Shown here piece after piece: positions 43,820 through 51,936 of a stretch of DNA of 64,000 bases. The DNA is from Blastopirellula marina DSM 3645. GTDB taxonomy: Bacteria; Planctomycetota; Planctomycetia; Pirellulales; Pirellulaceae. A program made the translations under genes and the position numbers. The first letter of the stretch is position 1, and the number at the start of each line of letters is the position of its first letter. Under the pieces are notes generated by a model that was not told the origin of the DNA, ran no database searches, and worked only from the letters and a program-made list of their open reading frames with translations. The stretch covers positions 2,625,136-2,689,135 of the forward strand of contig NZ_CH672376.1 of NCBI RefSeq assembly GCF_000153105.1, read 5' to 3'.

Positions 43820-44701
43820 ATGACCGCTACAACTGGACATGAACTGGTGACCGATTCGCAATTGAAGCGGTACGCCAAATTGATCTACGATGTCGCCGGC
43901 GTGGAAATCTCGCCGCATAAGAAGCAATTGCTCTCGAATCGAGTGCGACGCCGGTTGAAAGTGACCGGGATTGATTCGTTCGAGGCTTACTACAATAAAT
44001 TGGTTTCTTTGCCGGTCACTGACGAAGAGTGGGATCACTTTTTGCAAGAAGTGACGACGCACGAAACCTATCTGTTTCGCGACGATAGTAACTGGAATTG
44101 GTTTCGAACGGAATATCTGCCGCAGATCGTTTCCGAAGCTCGGACCAATGGTCGCGTTAAAAAACTTCGCGTCTGGTCGGCCGCGTGCAGCACGGGAGAC
44201 GAAGCCTGCACAGTCGCATGTTGTGCCGCCGAAGGGATCGCCGCGCACTCGCAGTGGGAAATTAAGATTCTCGGTACCGATATCGGCGTTGGCGCCGTAC
44301 GAGAAGCGACGGCGGCAAAATTCAACGAACGCGCAATGCGGCTGACTCCTCCCCTTCTCAAGAAAAAGTTCTTTGATGAGGTCAAGGGAGAAGTTTGCTG
44401 GACGCCCAAGCCGTTGTTGCGGAAAACGATGTCGTTTCGCCAGCACAATCTTCTGGATCCGCTGCACGAACGGCCCTTTGACGTCATCTTTTTGAAGAAC
44501 GTGTTGATCTATTTCAATACCGAATCAAAGTTGCGCGTGCTCGAAAACATCAAACGCGTCATGCAACCTGGTTCGATGCTGGTGCTGGGCGCCGCCGAAG
44601 GGGTGAGTGAACTTTTAACCGGCTACGAACGGGTAAAGTCTTGGCTCTATCGGTTTACGAATTCGGCCAGTCCTGCTAGGGGAAAGGCGGGTGTCCGATG
44701 A
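43820..44701 (+). CDS. cheR: CheR protein-glutamate methyltransferase
   Basis: About 293 residues from ATG 43820 (GTG 43814 possible). The N-terminal helical domain (YAKLIYDVAGVEI, ISPHKKQLLSNRVRRRL) precedes the SAM fold: VWSAACSTGDEACTVA (SAM loop), ILGTDIGVGAVREA, and FDVIFLKNVLIYF. It methylates MCP glutamates. It overlaps cheA by four bases (ATGA). No cheB is found nearby to reverse the reaction. Confidence 0.94.
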   Translation: MTATTGHELVTDSQLKRYAKLIYDVAGVEISPHKKQLLSNRVRRRLKVTGIDSFEAYYNKLVSLPVTDEEWDHFLQEVTTHETYLFRDDSNWNWFRTEYLPQIVSEARTNGRVKKLRVWSAACSTGDEACTVACCAAEGIAAHSQWEIKILGTDIGVGAVREATAAKFNERAMRLTPPLLKKKFFDEVKGEVCWTPKPLLRKTMSFRQHNLLDPLHERPFDVIFLKNVLIYFNTESKLRVLENIKRVMQPGSMLVLGAAEGVSELLTGYERVKSWLYRFTNSASPARGKAGVR

Positions 44702-47700
44702 CCAGCCCCGTTCAAGACGAGTTTTTCGACAATCTGCTGAGCGACTTCCTGGATGAATCATCGCAATTGATCGATCGTCTCAATGATAACCTGCTCGAAC
44801 TCGATGAATGGGCGAAGCTTGCCGCCGAAGACGGCGGCGCCATCCTGGACGCCGACTTGGTGAACGATATGTTTCGTTCGGCCCACAGCGTCAAAGGATT
44901 GTCGGCGATGTTGGGACTCCCGAGCATCAATTGCCTGACTCACAACGTCGAGAATATTTTTGACGCCGCTCGACGAAATGAATTGAAGGTGACGTCTCAC
45001 GTTGTCGAGATCGTGTTCAATTCGGTCGACCTGCTGAGCGCGATGCTGCACGAATTGCGAGAAAACGCATCCGACGATGTGCCGTGCGAAGAAATGATTG
45101 AACAGATCAAAGCGGTCCTCAACGAAGCCGGCTGCGCCCGCGAGCAAACCTCGCAAGCGGACGCCGAAGCGTTTTTGGACGATGCCGAAGTCGAAGTCGA
45201 TGTCGAAGTCGATGTCGAAGCGGATGCCGAAGCGGATGCCGAAGTCGAAGTCGAAGTCGAAGCGGAAGCGGAAGCGGACGTCGAGGCCAACCGGGGCGAA
45301 ATCGCCGCAGCGGCTCTGCGCGGCGAAGTCGCGGCGATGTTCGCTGGAGTGACCGATGAGTCGGAAGTCCCGGCCAAATACGTTTCGATCTTCATTGACG
45401 AAACCGAAATGGCGGTCGACGAATTGAGCGACATTCTTGTCTCGATCGATAGTGAAGTCGCCGAAGCGGTGACCCGAACGTTGCTTGTCACTTCGCATCG
45501 CATCAAAGGCTCGGCCGCCTCGATTGGATTAAACCGTCCGGCGCGACTCGCGCATGTGATGGAAGACATTTTGCAGGAGATCCGTGACGACGGCGGAGTC
45601 GTATCGGGCGAACTGGCCGACGCGCTGCTGCCCTGCATCGATGGATTTCGCGTCTATGTGCAAGAGCTTAAGGAAGGCGCTTGTAAAACGGACAGCTTTG
45701 AGCAACTGACCATCGATTTGCTGATGGCCTGGCGTGGTCGAGAAAGTGCGACTCCCCATTTCGAGCTGCCTCCGGTCCATGCTTCGCTGCCGATGCCCAG
45801 CAGCGAAGCGGAGACGACTTCGTTGGCGCCGGATCGTAACTTCGACGACGAGGAAGGATATAGCATCGATCTGACATTCGATCAGAACCTGCCGCTCTCT
45901 ACATTGAAAGCGCAGCTGTTACTGGAAAAGGTCAGCCGTGTCGGTGAAGTGCACGATAGCGCTCCAACCTATGAAGAGTTGGATCACCTGGAGCACGTCG
46001 GGCGGTTGAAGATCGAAGTATCGACCGACGAATCGCTCGAGTCGCTTTACTCCTTGGTCGACGTCTCCGGCGTCGTGTCGGCGAAAATCATCCCCAAAGT
46101 CGCCGCGGCCCAACCCGAATGTCCCGTCGAAGCCGCCGAGCCGCCTCCTCAGAAAGTCGAACCGCAGGCCGTCGCGCCGGCGCCCCCAACGCCGCAGGTT
46201 GCAAAAATAGAGCCAACTCCAGCCGTTCCGGCTTCGCCAACGAAAGTCGCCGCAGCAGCGCCAAAACCGCCCAGTCCCGCCGCCTCACCGGGAGCCGCAG
46301 CGCGACCCAAAGGCGTCGATTCTTCGTCAAAACCGGCCGAGACCCTCCGAGTCGATATCGAACGACTTGATCAATTGATGAATCTGGCGGGGCAGTTGGT
46401 GATCAATCGGGCCCGATTCGAACAATTGAGCGACGGATTGCGAGACGCACTTCCCCACAAATCGGCCCAACACAAAATGAACAACGCTTGCAGCTTGAGC
46501 AGCAAGCTGCTGCAAATGGTTGACAGCATCGACGAACGCTCCGCCAAGGGGCAGGGAGAATGGAACGCGATCAAGTCGCATGTCCGCATGTTGAACGCAG
46601 ACCTGGAGTCGATCTCTCGTGAGACCGGTCGCTACCAAGCGATGCGGATCCGATCCAACGAATTGCATGAAGCGGTCCATCAATTGGAACGAGTTTCCGA
46701 CGGTATTCAAAAATGCGTGATGGATACGCGGATGGTCCCCATCGGCCCGTTGTTCGGGCGATTCAAACGGGTTGTCCGCGACGTCTCGCGCACCAACGGT
46801 AAAGAAATTCGTCTTGATATCTCCGGCGAAAAAACGGAGCTCGACAAGCGGATGATCGACGAGCTTGGCGATCCGTTGATCCATATGGTGCGAAACTCGG
46901 CCGACCATGGAATCGAGTCGCCTGAAGTACGGGTCGCGAACGGAAAATCGCCGCAAGGAACGATCAAGCTGGACGCGTTCCATCGCGGCAACAGCATCAT
47001 CATTCAAGTGACCGATGACGGCAAAGGACTCGACCCCACGTTAATTTTGCGAAAAGCGATTGATCGGGGAATCGTCGATCCGGCTGAAGCCGACAAGATG
47101 AGCAATCAACAGATTTTTCAATTGATCTGGGAGCCCGGCTTTAGCACGGCGGAGAAGATCACCGAAATTTCTGGACGCGGTATGGGCATGGATATCGTCC
47201 GCTCCAAAATTGAAAATGTAAACGGCGTTGTCGAAGTTGACAGCACGCCGGGCAAAGGCGCTACATTCACGATCAAGCTCCCGCTGACGATGGCGATTTT
47301 GCCGAGTCTGATGACGCGGATCAACGGCGAAACTTTTGCGCTGCCGATCGAATCAATCAGCGAAATTGTCCGAGTTCCGCGTGAGGAATTTGGCACTGTC
47401 CAAGGGGTGTTAACCGCATCCATTCGGGGACGCGTGGTTTCCGTGGTCCGTCTGGAACAACTGTTTGACGGAGTTCGTCCACCTGCAACCGATACGATTG
47501 ACGCAACTGATGCGACGATCGTCGTAATTGGTCAGGAAGGACGAGAATTAGGACTAGCGGTCGACGACTTGCTCGGAGAGGAAGATATCGTTGTGAAGTC
47601 GATGGCTGAGAATTATGAGAACGTCGTCGGCCTTTCCGGCGCTTGCATTCGAGGCGATGGCCGAGTCGCGTTGATTTTGGATCCTTCGGCCATGATTGAC

Positions 47701-47742
47701 GCGGCGTCCCAACGTCGTAATTCGATGGTCGGCACAAAATGA
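44698..47742 (+). CDS. cheA: CheA histidine kinase with two Hpt domains
   Basis: A 1014-residue protein. Hpt1 has His63 (SAHSVKGLS), Hpt2 has His267 (SHRIKGSAAS). Between them lies an acidic linker of Glu-Val/Asp-Val/Glu-Ala units (about 162-197) encoded by a hexamer-type repeat. A receiver-binding-like domain covers about 385-475, then a Pro/Ala-rich linker, the dimerisation helices (DIERLDQLMNLAGQLVINRA), the ATPase (HMVRNSADHGIE, DDGKGLD, GRGMGMDIV) and a CheW-like C-terminus (LPSLMTRINGETFALPI). Autophosphorylation feeds CheY. Two Hpt sites could serve different receivers. The gene is coupled to cheR upstream and overlaps the CheC-like gene's possible start. Confidence 0.95.
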   Translation: MTSPVQDEFFDNLLSDFLDESSQLIDRLNDNLLELDEWAKLAAEDGGAILDADLVNDMFRSAHSVKGLSAMLGLPSINCLTHNVENIFDAARRNELKVTSHVVEIVFNSVDLLSAMLHELRENASDDVPCEEMIEQIKAVLNEAGCAREQTSQADAEAFLDDAEVEVDVEVDVEADAEADAEVEVEVEAEAEADVEANRGEIAAAALRGEVAAMFAGVTDESEVPAKYVSIFIDETEMAVDELSDILVSIDSEVAEAVTRTLLVTSHRIKGSAASIGLNRPARLAHVMEDILQEIRDDGGVVSGELADALLPCIDGFRVYVQELKEGACKTDSFEQLTIDLLMAWRGRESATPHFELPPVHASLPMPSSEAETTSLAPDRNFDDEEGYSIDLTFDQNLPLSTLKAQLLLEKVSRVGEVHDSAPTYEELDHLEHVGRLKIEVSTDESLESLYSLVDVSGVVSAKIIPKVAAAQPECPVEAAEPPPQKVEPQAVAPAPPTPQVAKIEPTPAVPASPTKVAAAAPKPPSPAASPGAAARPKGVDSSSKPAETLRVDIERLDQLMNLAGQLVINRARFEQLSDGLRDALPHKSAQHKMNNACSLSSKLLQMVDSIDERSAKGQGEWNAIKSHVRMLNADLESISRETGRYQAMRIRSNELHEAVHQLERVSDGIQKCVMDTRMVPIGPLFGRFKRVVRDVSRTNGKEIRLDISGEKTELDKRMIDELGDPLIHMVRNSADHGIESPEVRVANGKSPQGTIKLDAFHRGNSIIIQVTDDGKGLDPTLILRKAIDRGIVDPAEADKMSNQQIFQLIWEPGFSTAEKITEISGRGMGMDIVRSKIENVNGVVEVDSTPGKGATFTIKLPLTMAILPSLMTRINGETFALPIESISEIVRVPREEFGTVQGVLTASIRGRVVSVVRLEQLFDGVRPPATDTIDATDATIVVIGQEGRELGLAVDDLLGEEDIVVKSMAENYENVVGLSGACIRGDGRVALILDPSAMIDAASQRRNSMVGTK
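45181..45288 (+). repeat. in-frame simple-sequence tract in cheA
   Basis: About 108 bases built from GAAGTC, GATGTC, GAAGCG and GATGCC units, encoding an acidic linker between the two Hpt domains. Unit changes of six bases keep the frame, so length variation would alter the linker, not the frame. Confidence 0.8.
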
Positions 47743-47750
47743 GGGAGCAA

Positions 47751-48368
47751 ATGTCAGAAAATCATCCAGTAAGTAAAGTGCATCTGGAAGTTCTTCATCA
47801 ACTTCTAGGCGCCGCTACGCACGAAGCTTCGGCGGCCATGTGTCGTTGGACCAACGGCTTGATCACCATGTCGCTTGACGAGGTGCGCGAGATTCCGCTG
47901 GAAGAAGTTTCGGTGGAGTATGACTTTGGCATGGAAATGCTGACGATGGTCGTGCTGACGCTCAACGGTGAAATCGGCGGATCGATGATCCTCTGTTTCG
48001 ACGAAGAGAATGGCCGCGAACTGGCCTCGTCGCTGCTCAGTTCCAAGCAGTCAGGTTCTGGCCAGTGGTCGGCGCTCGAACGTTCCGCGCTGTGCGAAAC
48101 AGGCAATATATTGGGATGCGCTTACTTGAACGCGCTGACCCGACTCATGTCGGTGGAGTTGGTTCCTTCGCCTCCCTATTTTTTACAAGACTACGGCGCC
48201 AGCGTCCTTCAACAAGCGTTGATGGAACAGGCCGGAATCGACGATCAGGTGCTGATCTGTCGAACCCGTTTTACGCGAGGCGATCAAGAACTGAATTGGA
48301 ACGTGTTTTTCGTTCCCAACATTCAGATGCGTCAAAGGATGGAAGACGCGCTGCATATCGACGCGTAA
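47751..48368 (+). CDS. CheC-like chemotaxis phosphatase
   Basis: About 205 residues from ATG 47751 behind GAGGGAG (ATG 47739, overlapping the cheA stop, is an alternative). The CheC/CheX/FliY motif appears once: LCETGNILGCAYLNAL followed by Pro in ELVPSPP. NGEIGGSMILCFDEENG precedes it. Members dephosphorylate CheY-P, and CheC is activated by CheD, encoded next. One rather than two ExxN motifs suggests a CheX-like or degenerate CheC. Confidence 0.82.
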   Translation: MSENHPVSKVHLEVLHQLLGAATHEASAAMCRWTNGLITMSLDEVREIPLEEVSVEYDFGMEMLTMVVLTLNGEIGGSMILCFDEENGRELASSLLSSKQSGSGQWSALERSALCETGNILGCAYLNALTRLMSVELVPSPPYFLQDYGASVLQQALMEQAGIDDQVLICRTRFTRGDQELNWNVFFVPNIQMRQRMEDALHIDA

Positions 48369-48416
48369 ATTATCGTTATCCGGCGGAAGCAGTTAGGGCA
48401 AGTATCGGCGAAACGC

Positions 48417-48887
48417 ATGGTTACCGCAGTACAACATAACGTGGGGCTCGGCCAGATTCAGGTCGCCCGCAATGACGAAATGCTGACCTCGATATTGGGG
48501 TCGTGTATCGGCGTGGTGATCTATGATCAGTCTCGTCGGATTGCGGCGTTCGCCCATGTCGTGTTGCCGACCTCCGGCGGCCGACCTGGTTCCCCGGGAC
48601 GATTCGCCGATTCGGCGGTTCCCGCGATGTTGCAGCAACTGCGCAACGAAGGGGCGAACCCGCAGCAATTGCGCGCCAAAATCACCGGCGGCGCTTGCAT
48701 GTTCGGCAACAGTCAAATCAATATCGGCGAACGAAACGCAGAAGAGGTTCGTCGGCAATTGAAAGAAAAGAAAATTCCACTGATCGCCGAGGATGTGGGA
48801 GGAGCAAAGGGACGTAAAGTTCACTTCTCGCCGCAAACGTCGCAGTTGGAAGTCGTCGTCATGGGTGTGACCTCAACCATTATCTAA
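48417..48887 (+). CDS. cheD: CheD chemoreceptor glutamine deamidase
   Basis: A 156-residue protein with the catalytic Cys30 (LGSCIGVVIYD), His47 (FAHVVLP) and Thr in KITGGACMF. It converts MCP glutamines to glutamates and binds CheC. It lies 48 bases after the CheC-like gene. No recognisable ribosome site stronger than GGCG. Confidence 0.94.
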   Translation: MVTAVQHNVGLGQIQVARNDEMLTSILGSCIGVVIYDQSRRIAAFAHVVLPTSGGRPGSPGRFADSAVPAMLQQLRNEGANPQQLRAKITGGACMFGNSQINIGERNAEEVRRQLKEKKIPLIAEDVGGAKGRKVHFSPQTSQLEVVVMGVTSTII

Positions 48888-48919
48888 AGAAGCGATTTTC
48901 CGATCGTAGGATTGAAATT

Positions 48920-49432
48920 ATGTCGAAGCGATTACTAGTTACTGACGACGCAATGATCATTCGTGAAATGATTAAAGAAACGGCGATCGCAGCGGGTTGG
49001 GAAGTTGTCGGCGAAGCGGATAACGGCCTCGCGGCGCTCGAGGCGTTTCGCAAATGGCGCCCAGACGCGATGACGCTTGACATCGTCATGCCCGAGTACG
49101 ACGGCATTTACGCTTTAGAAAACATTCGAGCCGAGTTCCCCGACGCTCGCGTCCTGATGGTCAGCGCCATCGATCAAACCAGCGTGCTGAAAGATGCGCT
49201 GCGTAAAGGGGCGACCGATTTTATCATCAAGCCCTCTATTCGCTGCACCGAGCAAAGCTGCGTAATGCCGGCGGTGCAAGCGTTCTTGCTCCGTTGCGAG
49301 AAGGAACAAGGGCTCCCCTGCCCGATATCGGATCCGTGTCAGTGCGTCGAATGCCGCGACGTGCGTCGCGTCGTAGAGCAATGGAACGACGTCCTTGGCA
49401 AGACGGTGGATGGCGCCATGGCCGAAGCTTAG
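48920..49432 (+). CDS. CheY-like receiver with Cys-rich C-terminal extension
   Basis: A 170-residue protein behind AGGATTG. Residues 1-115 are a receiver with D9/D10, D54 in MTLDIVMPEYDG, Ser in LMVSAID and Lys in FIIKP. Where other CheY proteins end in an amphipathic helix, this one continues for about 55 residues with seven Cys, including SDPCQCVECRDV. The extension could bind a metal or form disulfides, or it could reflect a frameshift after FIIKP: shifting frame there gives a short ending with a stop within 10 codons. Last gene of the chemotaxis operon. Confidence 0.85.
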   Translation: MSKRLLVTDDAMIIREMIKETAIAAGWEVVGEADNGLAALEAFRKWRPDAMTLDIVMPEYDGIYALENIRAEFPDARVLMVSAIDQTSVLKDALRKGATDFIIKPSIRCTEQSCVMPAVQAFLLRCEKEQGLPCPISDPCQCVECRDVRRVVEQWNDVLGKTVDGAMAEA

Positions 49433-49508
49433 TTGGCCACGATTCGCCGTTGGTGGTCCGCGCAGCGATCTACCAACGGAAGAATGAAATCTGGCGCGCT
49501 GCCGACAA

Positions 49509-49847
49509 CTATTGCGGCGGATCTGCCGGCGGCGATTTCGGTGGTCGATTGACGATTTTCTCGAGTTCTTCGCGAATCGATTTTTCGATACGACCTTTGA
49601 ACAGCATCGCGGCGAAAGGAAGACTTCCTTTCACGATGACAAGTTCTTCGAGGACATCCATGGTCCCCTTGATGTCGACCCCCATGGTGCGAAAGGAAAA
49701 CACCATGATGTTTCCTTCCCACGTCTGCTGCATATCTTTTACCTGGCCTTCAAAGCGGCCACGCATTTTCTCCAGGACATACTGCACTTTTTCTATCGCC
49801 GCTTCTTGGCCAAGCGGATGGGGAACTTCGACATGAAATCCTGGCAT
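49509..49847 (-). CDS. polyhydroxyalkanoate-system (PHA_gran_rgn) family protein
   Basis: A 112-residue protein behind AGGAGT. The pattern FHVEVPHPLGQEAAIEKVQ, TWEGNIMVFSFRTMGVDIKG and VIVKGSLPFAAMLFKGRIEKSI matches the small family found with PHA granules. In planctomycetes these proteins occur without obvious PHA synthesis genes nearby, as here. A Pro-rich tail closes the protein. Granule association is inference from the family name. Confidence 0.8.
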   Translation of the reverse strand: MPGFHVEVPHPLGQEAAIEKVQYVLEKMRGRFEGQVKDMQQTWEGNIMVFSFRTMGVDIKGTMDVLEELVIVKGSLPFAAMLFKGRIEKSIREELEKIVNRPPKSPPADPPQ

Positions 49848-49925
49848 GGGTTGACTCCTGGCCGACGAGGCGACGCTGAAGGATGTTCCGGGATGATCCC
49901 GTTGGGCTAACGTCAGAACAAAACG

Positions 49926-50144
49926 TTAGAACGAAAAAAAACGGGTCGCTTCCGTATCGTCGAAGGTACGGCGATCGCTCGGATGCCACAAGGGGAGTCC
50001 CTTTTCTAAGCGAGCGGCCAGAATATCTAACTTCTCCGAAGTGCCAGGCAGTGCGTCCGTCGAATCGAACGAAGTCGATTTCGTGTCGGTGGGTTCGTAG
50101 TCCCATATGCCCATCTTGATCGCTTCAAGTACGGAGCTTGGCAC
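49926..50144 (-). CDS. small conserved-type hypothetical protein
   Basis: A 72-residue protein from GTG 50144 with an excellent AAGGAGA site. It is acidic and soluble, with VLEAIKMGIWDYEP and KLDILAARLEKGLPLWHPSD. I know no function. The ribosome site and codon use support expression. It precedes the PHA-family gene on the same strand by 78 bases. Confidence 0.7.
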   Translation of the reverse strand: MPSSVLEAIKMGIWDYEPTDTKSTSFDSTDALPGTSEKLDILAARLEKGLPLWHPSDRRTFDDTEATRFFSF

Positions 50145-50320
50145 GATAGAGTCTCCTTCGAATAGAAATTAACTGGACAGGGGTCGGCGCCTGCCGCGCG
50201 ACGCATCAAAAACGACACGCTTACTCGCAAAAACGCCAACGATCCAGCGCGGCCCGCCTTGCCGCCGAATCGAAAGGAACAGTATCAAACGGCGAAAATG
50301 AAAAGTCAAGCAAAACGTAA

Positions 50321-51046
50321 CTACGTCGCGCATGCCTGTGAAACGTTCGATTCGCCATCGAAGGAATTCATCGTCGCTTTCAGTTGACGAACAAGCTGTT
50401 GATCAATCGCGCTGGTGCGTCGACCATTGCAAACAGCCCCACGCACCGCTAATACGTCAGCTCCGGCGACGATCGCGGCGGCAAAATGCAGCTTGGTCAG
50501 GGAACCTCCGCAAGCGGCGATTGCGCCGATGGCGCGAATCTGCTGAGTTGCGGCGGCAAGCTGGTCGATCGACAAAAAATCGAAGAGCGTTCGGCCATCT
50601 TTCACAAAGGTATCGATCAAAATCGCGGAGGCCGAAATCCGCTTGCTCCATTGTACCACATCGGCGAGCGGCGGGCATCTCGCTCGTTCTTCATCGGCAT
50701 AGTAAACCGCGACGCGAGAGCAAGAATCGGGGACTCGATCATAAGCGGTCGAAGCGATTGACATCCAATCGGTACAGTCGGATAGCTTCGCCAAACCATA
50801 TTTCACCATGCTCGCCCCCCGAAAAGTATCGGGACCCCAGGCTCCAGCGCCGTCGCTGATTTCGCCCAAGGCGATGCTGACCGGCGCTCGCTGCTCGACC
50901 GTTTGCACAATCTCTCGCCAAACGTGCGGCTCCGCCGCGCCGAGCGAACCCCGGGTCGGCTCTTTGATGTCGATCCAATCGGCGCCGCCGGAAAGCGCCG
51001 CTTCCGCTTCGATCGCCGAACGCACCGAGACGAGTAGCTGGGTCAT
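50321..51046 (-). CDS. MfnB-like (5-formyl-3-furyl)methyl phosphate synthase
   Basis: A 241-residue TIM-barrel protein from ATG 51046 behind AGGAA. Lys in DWIDIKEPTRGSLGA and Lys in LIDTFVKDGRTLFDFLS sit where the two catalytic lysines of archaeal MfnB lie. It makes the furan precursor of methanofuran from two glyceraldehyde 3-phosphates. Planctomycetes carry tetrahydromethanopterin-linked C1 genes, so a role in bacterial methanofuran-like cofactor synthesis is plausible. The start overlaps the upstream membrane-protein stop (ATGA). No other C1 gene is adjacent. Confidence 0.85.
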   Translation of the reverse strand: MTQLLVSVRSAIEAEAALSGGADWIDIKEPTRGSLGAAEPHVWREIVQTVEQRAPVSIALGEISDGAGAWGPDTFRGASMVKYGLAKLSDCTDWMSIASTAYDRVPDSCSRVAVYYADEERARCPPLADVVQWSKRISASAILIDTFVKDGRTLFDFLSIDQLAAATQQIRAIGAIAACGGSLTKLHFAAAIVAGADVLAVRGAVCNGRRTSAIDQQLVRQLKATMNSFDGESNVSQACAT

Positions 51047-51588
51047 TTCTCGATTCCTGTCGTTGCCGGCGCTTTTTTGGCGTCGATGAGCCAACGATTG
51101 AGTTGCAGAACTTTGGCTTCGGCGATCGGTTCGCACCAAGTTCCATCCAAGACGATATAGCCGTCGCACCACCGCCCATACTCGGCAGGTACGTCACGTT
51201 GCTTCCACTCGCGCGCGCGTTCGGCCAAACGAACGACGACGGCGACCGATTCGCGCGGGGACGATCCGCTTGGTTCGTATTTAGCGACGCCGATAAAGAA
51301 GCATTCGACTGCTTCTAATGGGACGCGAAATATGCCGGCGCCGGGAAACCGCAGCACCAAGTAGGGATGGTCGTAGCGGATTCGCGGAGGTTGCCGCAAG
51401 CGCAGCGTCACCCCCGCCGCGACGATAGCCGCGGCAAGCAGTCCCAGCGCGAATCCCCCAGCGACTTGGGTGCGCAGCAGTGCGGATATCCCGCTACCAG
51501 CGAAGAAAATGGCGGAAAACAAGGCCGCGACCTGGGCCGGGCGATGATTGGCGGCAAGCCAAAGAGAAGGAGGAATGGGGCTATTCAT
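51043..51588 (-). CDS. small membrane protein coupled to MfnB-like gene
   Basis: About 181 residues from ATG 51588 (earlier start 51633 possible). Two hydrophobic segments near 20-60, then a PH-like beta domain (IRYDHPYLVLRFPGAGIFRVPLEAVECFFIG). It resembles DUF-type membrane proteins with a cytosolic PH-like fold. Its stop overlaps the mfnB-like start by four bases, so they are co-translated. Function unknown. Confidence 0.7.
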   Translation of the reverse strand: MNSPIPPSLWLAANHRPAQVAALFSAIFFAGSGISALLRTQVAGGFALGLLAAAIVAAGVTLRLRQPPRIRYDHPYLVLRFPGAGIFRVPLEAVECFFIGVAKYEPSGSSPRESVAVVVRLAERAREWKQRDVPAEYGRWCDGYIVLDGTWCEPIAEAKVLQLNRWLIDAKKAPATTGIEK

Positions 51589-51936
51589 GATGGCGGGAAA
51601 GTGGCGATGCGCCCGATTATCGCGACTTTGCATCGGCGCAAGAGCCTTATCATAGAGGGGATGCGACGATTCGCCAATAAATTAAGGCTTGTTAATGCCG
51701 CCTTGGCGGCAAATTGGCTCCGTGGTAGCTTGTTTGTCGTTGCTAGTGACCTACGTTTGCCTGCATTCGCGTCGATCAAATTTTCTCCAAATTGGTGGAA
51801 AATGGTCGTCGCTTCCCACCGCAAACCATGCAAGTCAATCGCTTTGGCATGCATGTCCGAACCCATCGGAAGTAGAGTCATGCCAAACGCATCCATCAAT
51901 TCTGACCACAGCGAATCAGCTTTCTCTGGAACGGCT
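51589..51936. promoter_or_regulatory. divergent promoter region
   Basis: About 348 bases between the minus-strand membrane protein and the plus-strand antiporter. An open frame runs through it upstream of the antiporter start but without family content. Confidence 0.4.

Noticed and set aside
44758-45638. Antisense frames over the cheA repeat tract
   Set aside because: Phe/Asp and Ser/Thr runs are simply the complement of the hexamer repeat.
49294-49836. A 180-codon plus-strand frame after the last CheY-like gene
   Set aside because: It overlaps the receiver's end and lies antisense to the PHA-family gene, which has a ribosome site and family features.
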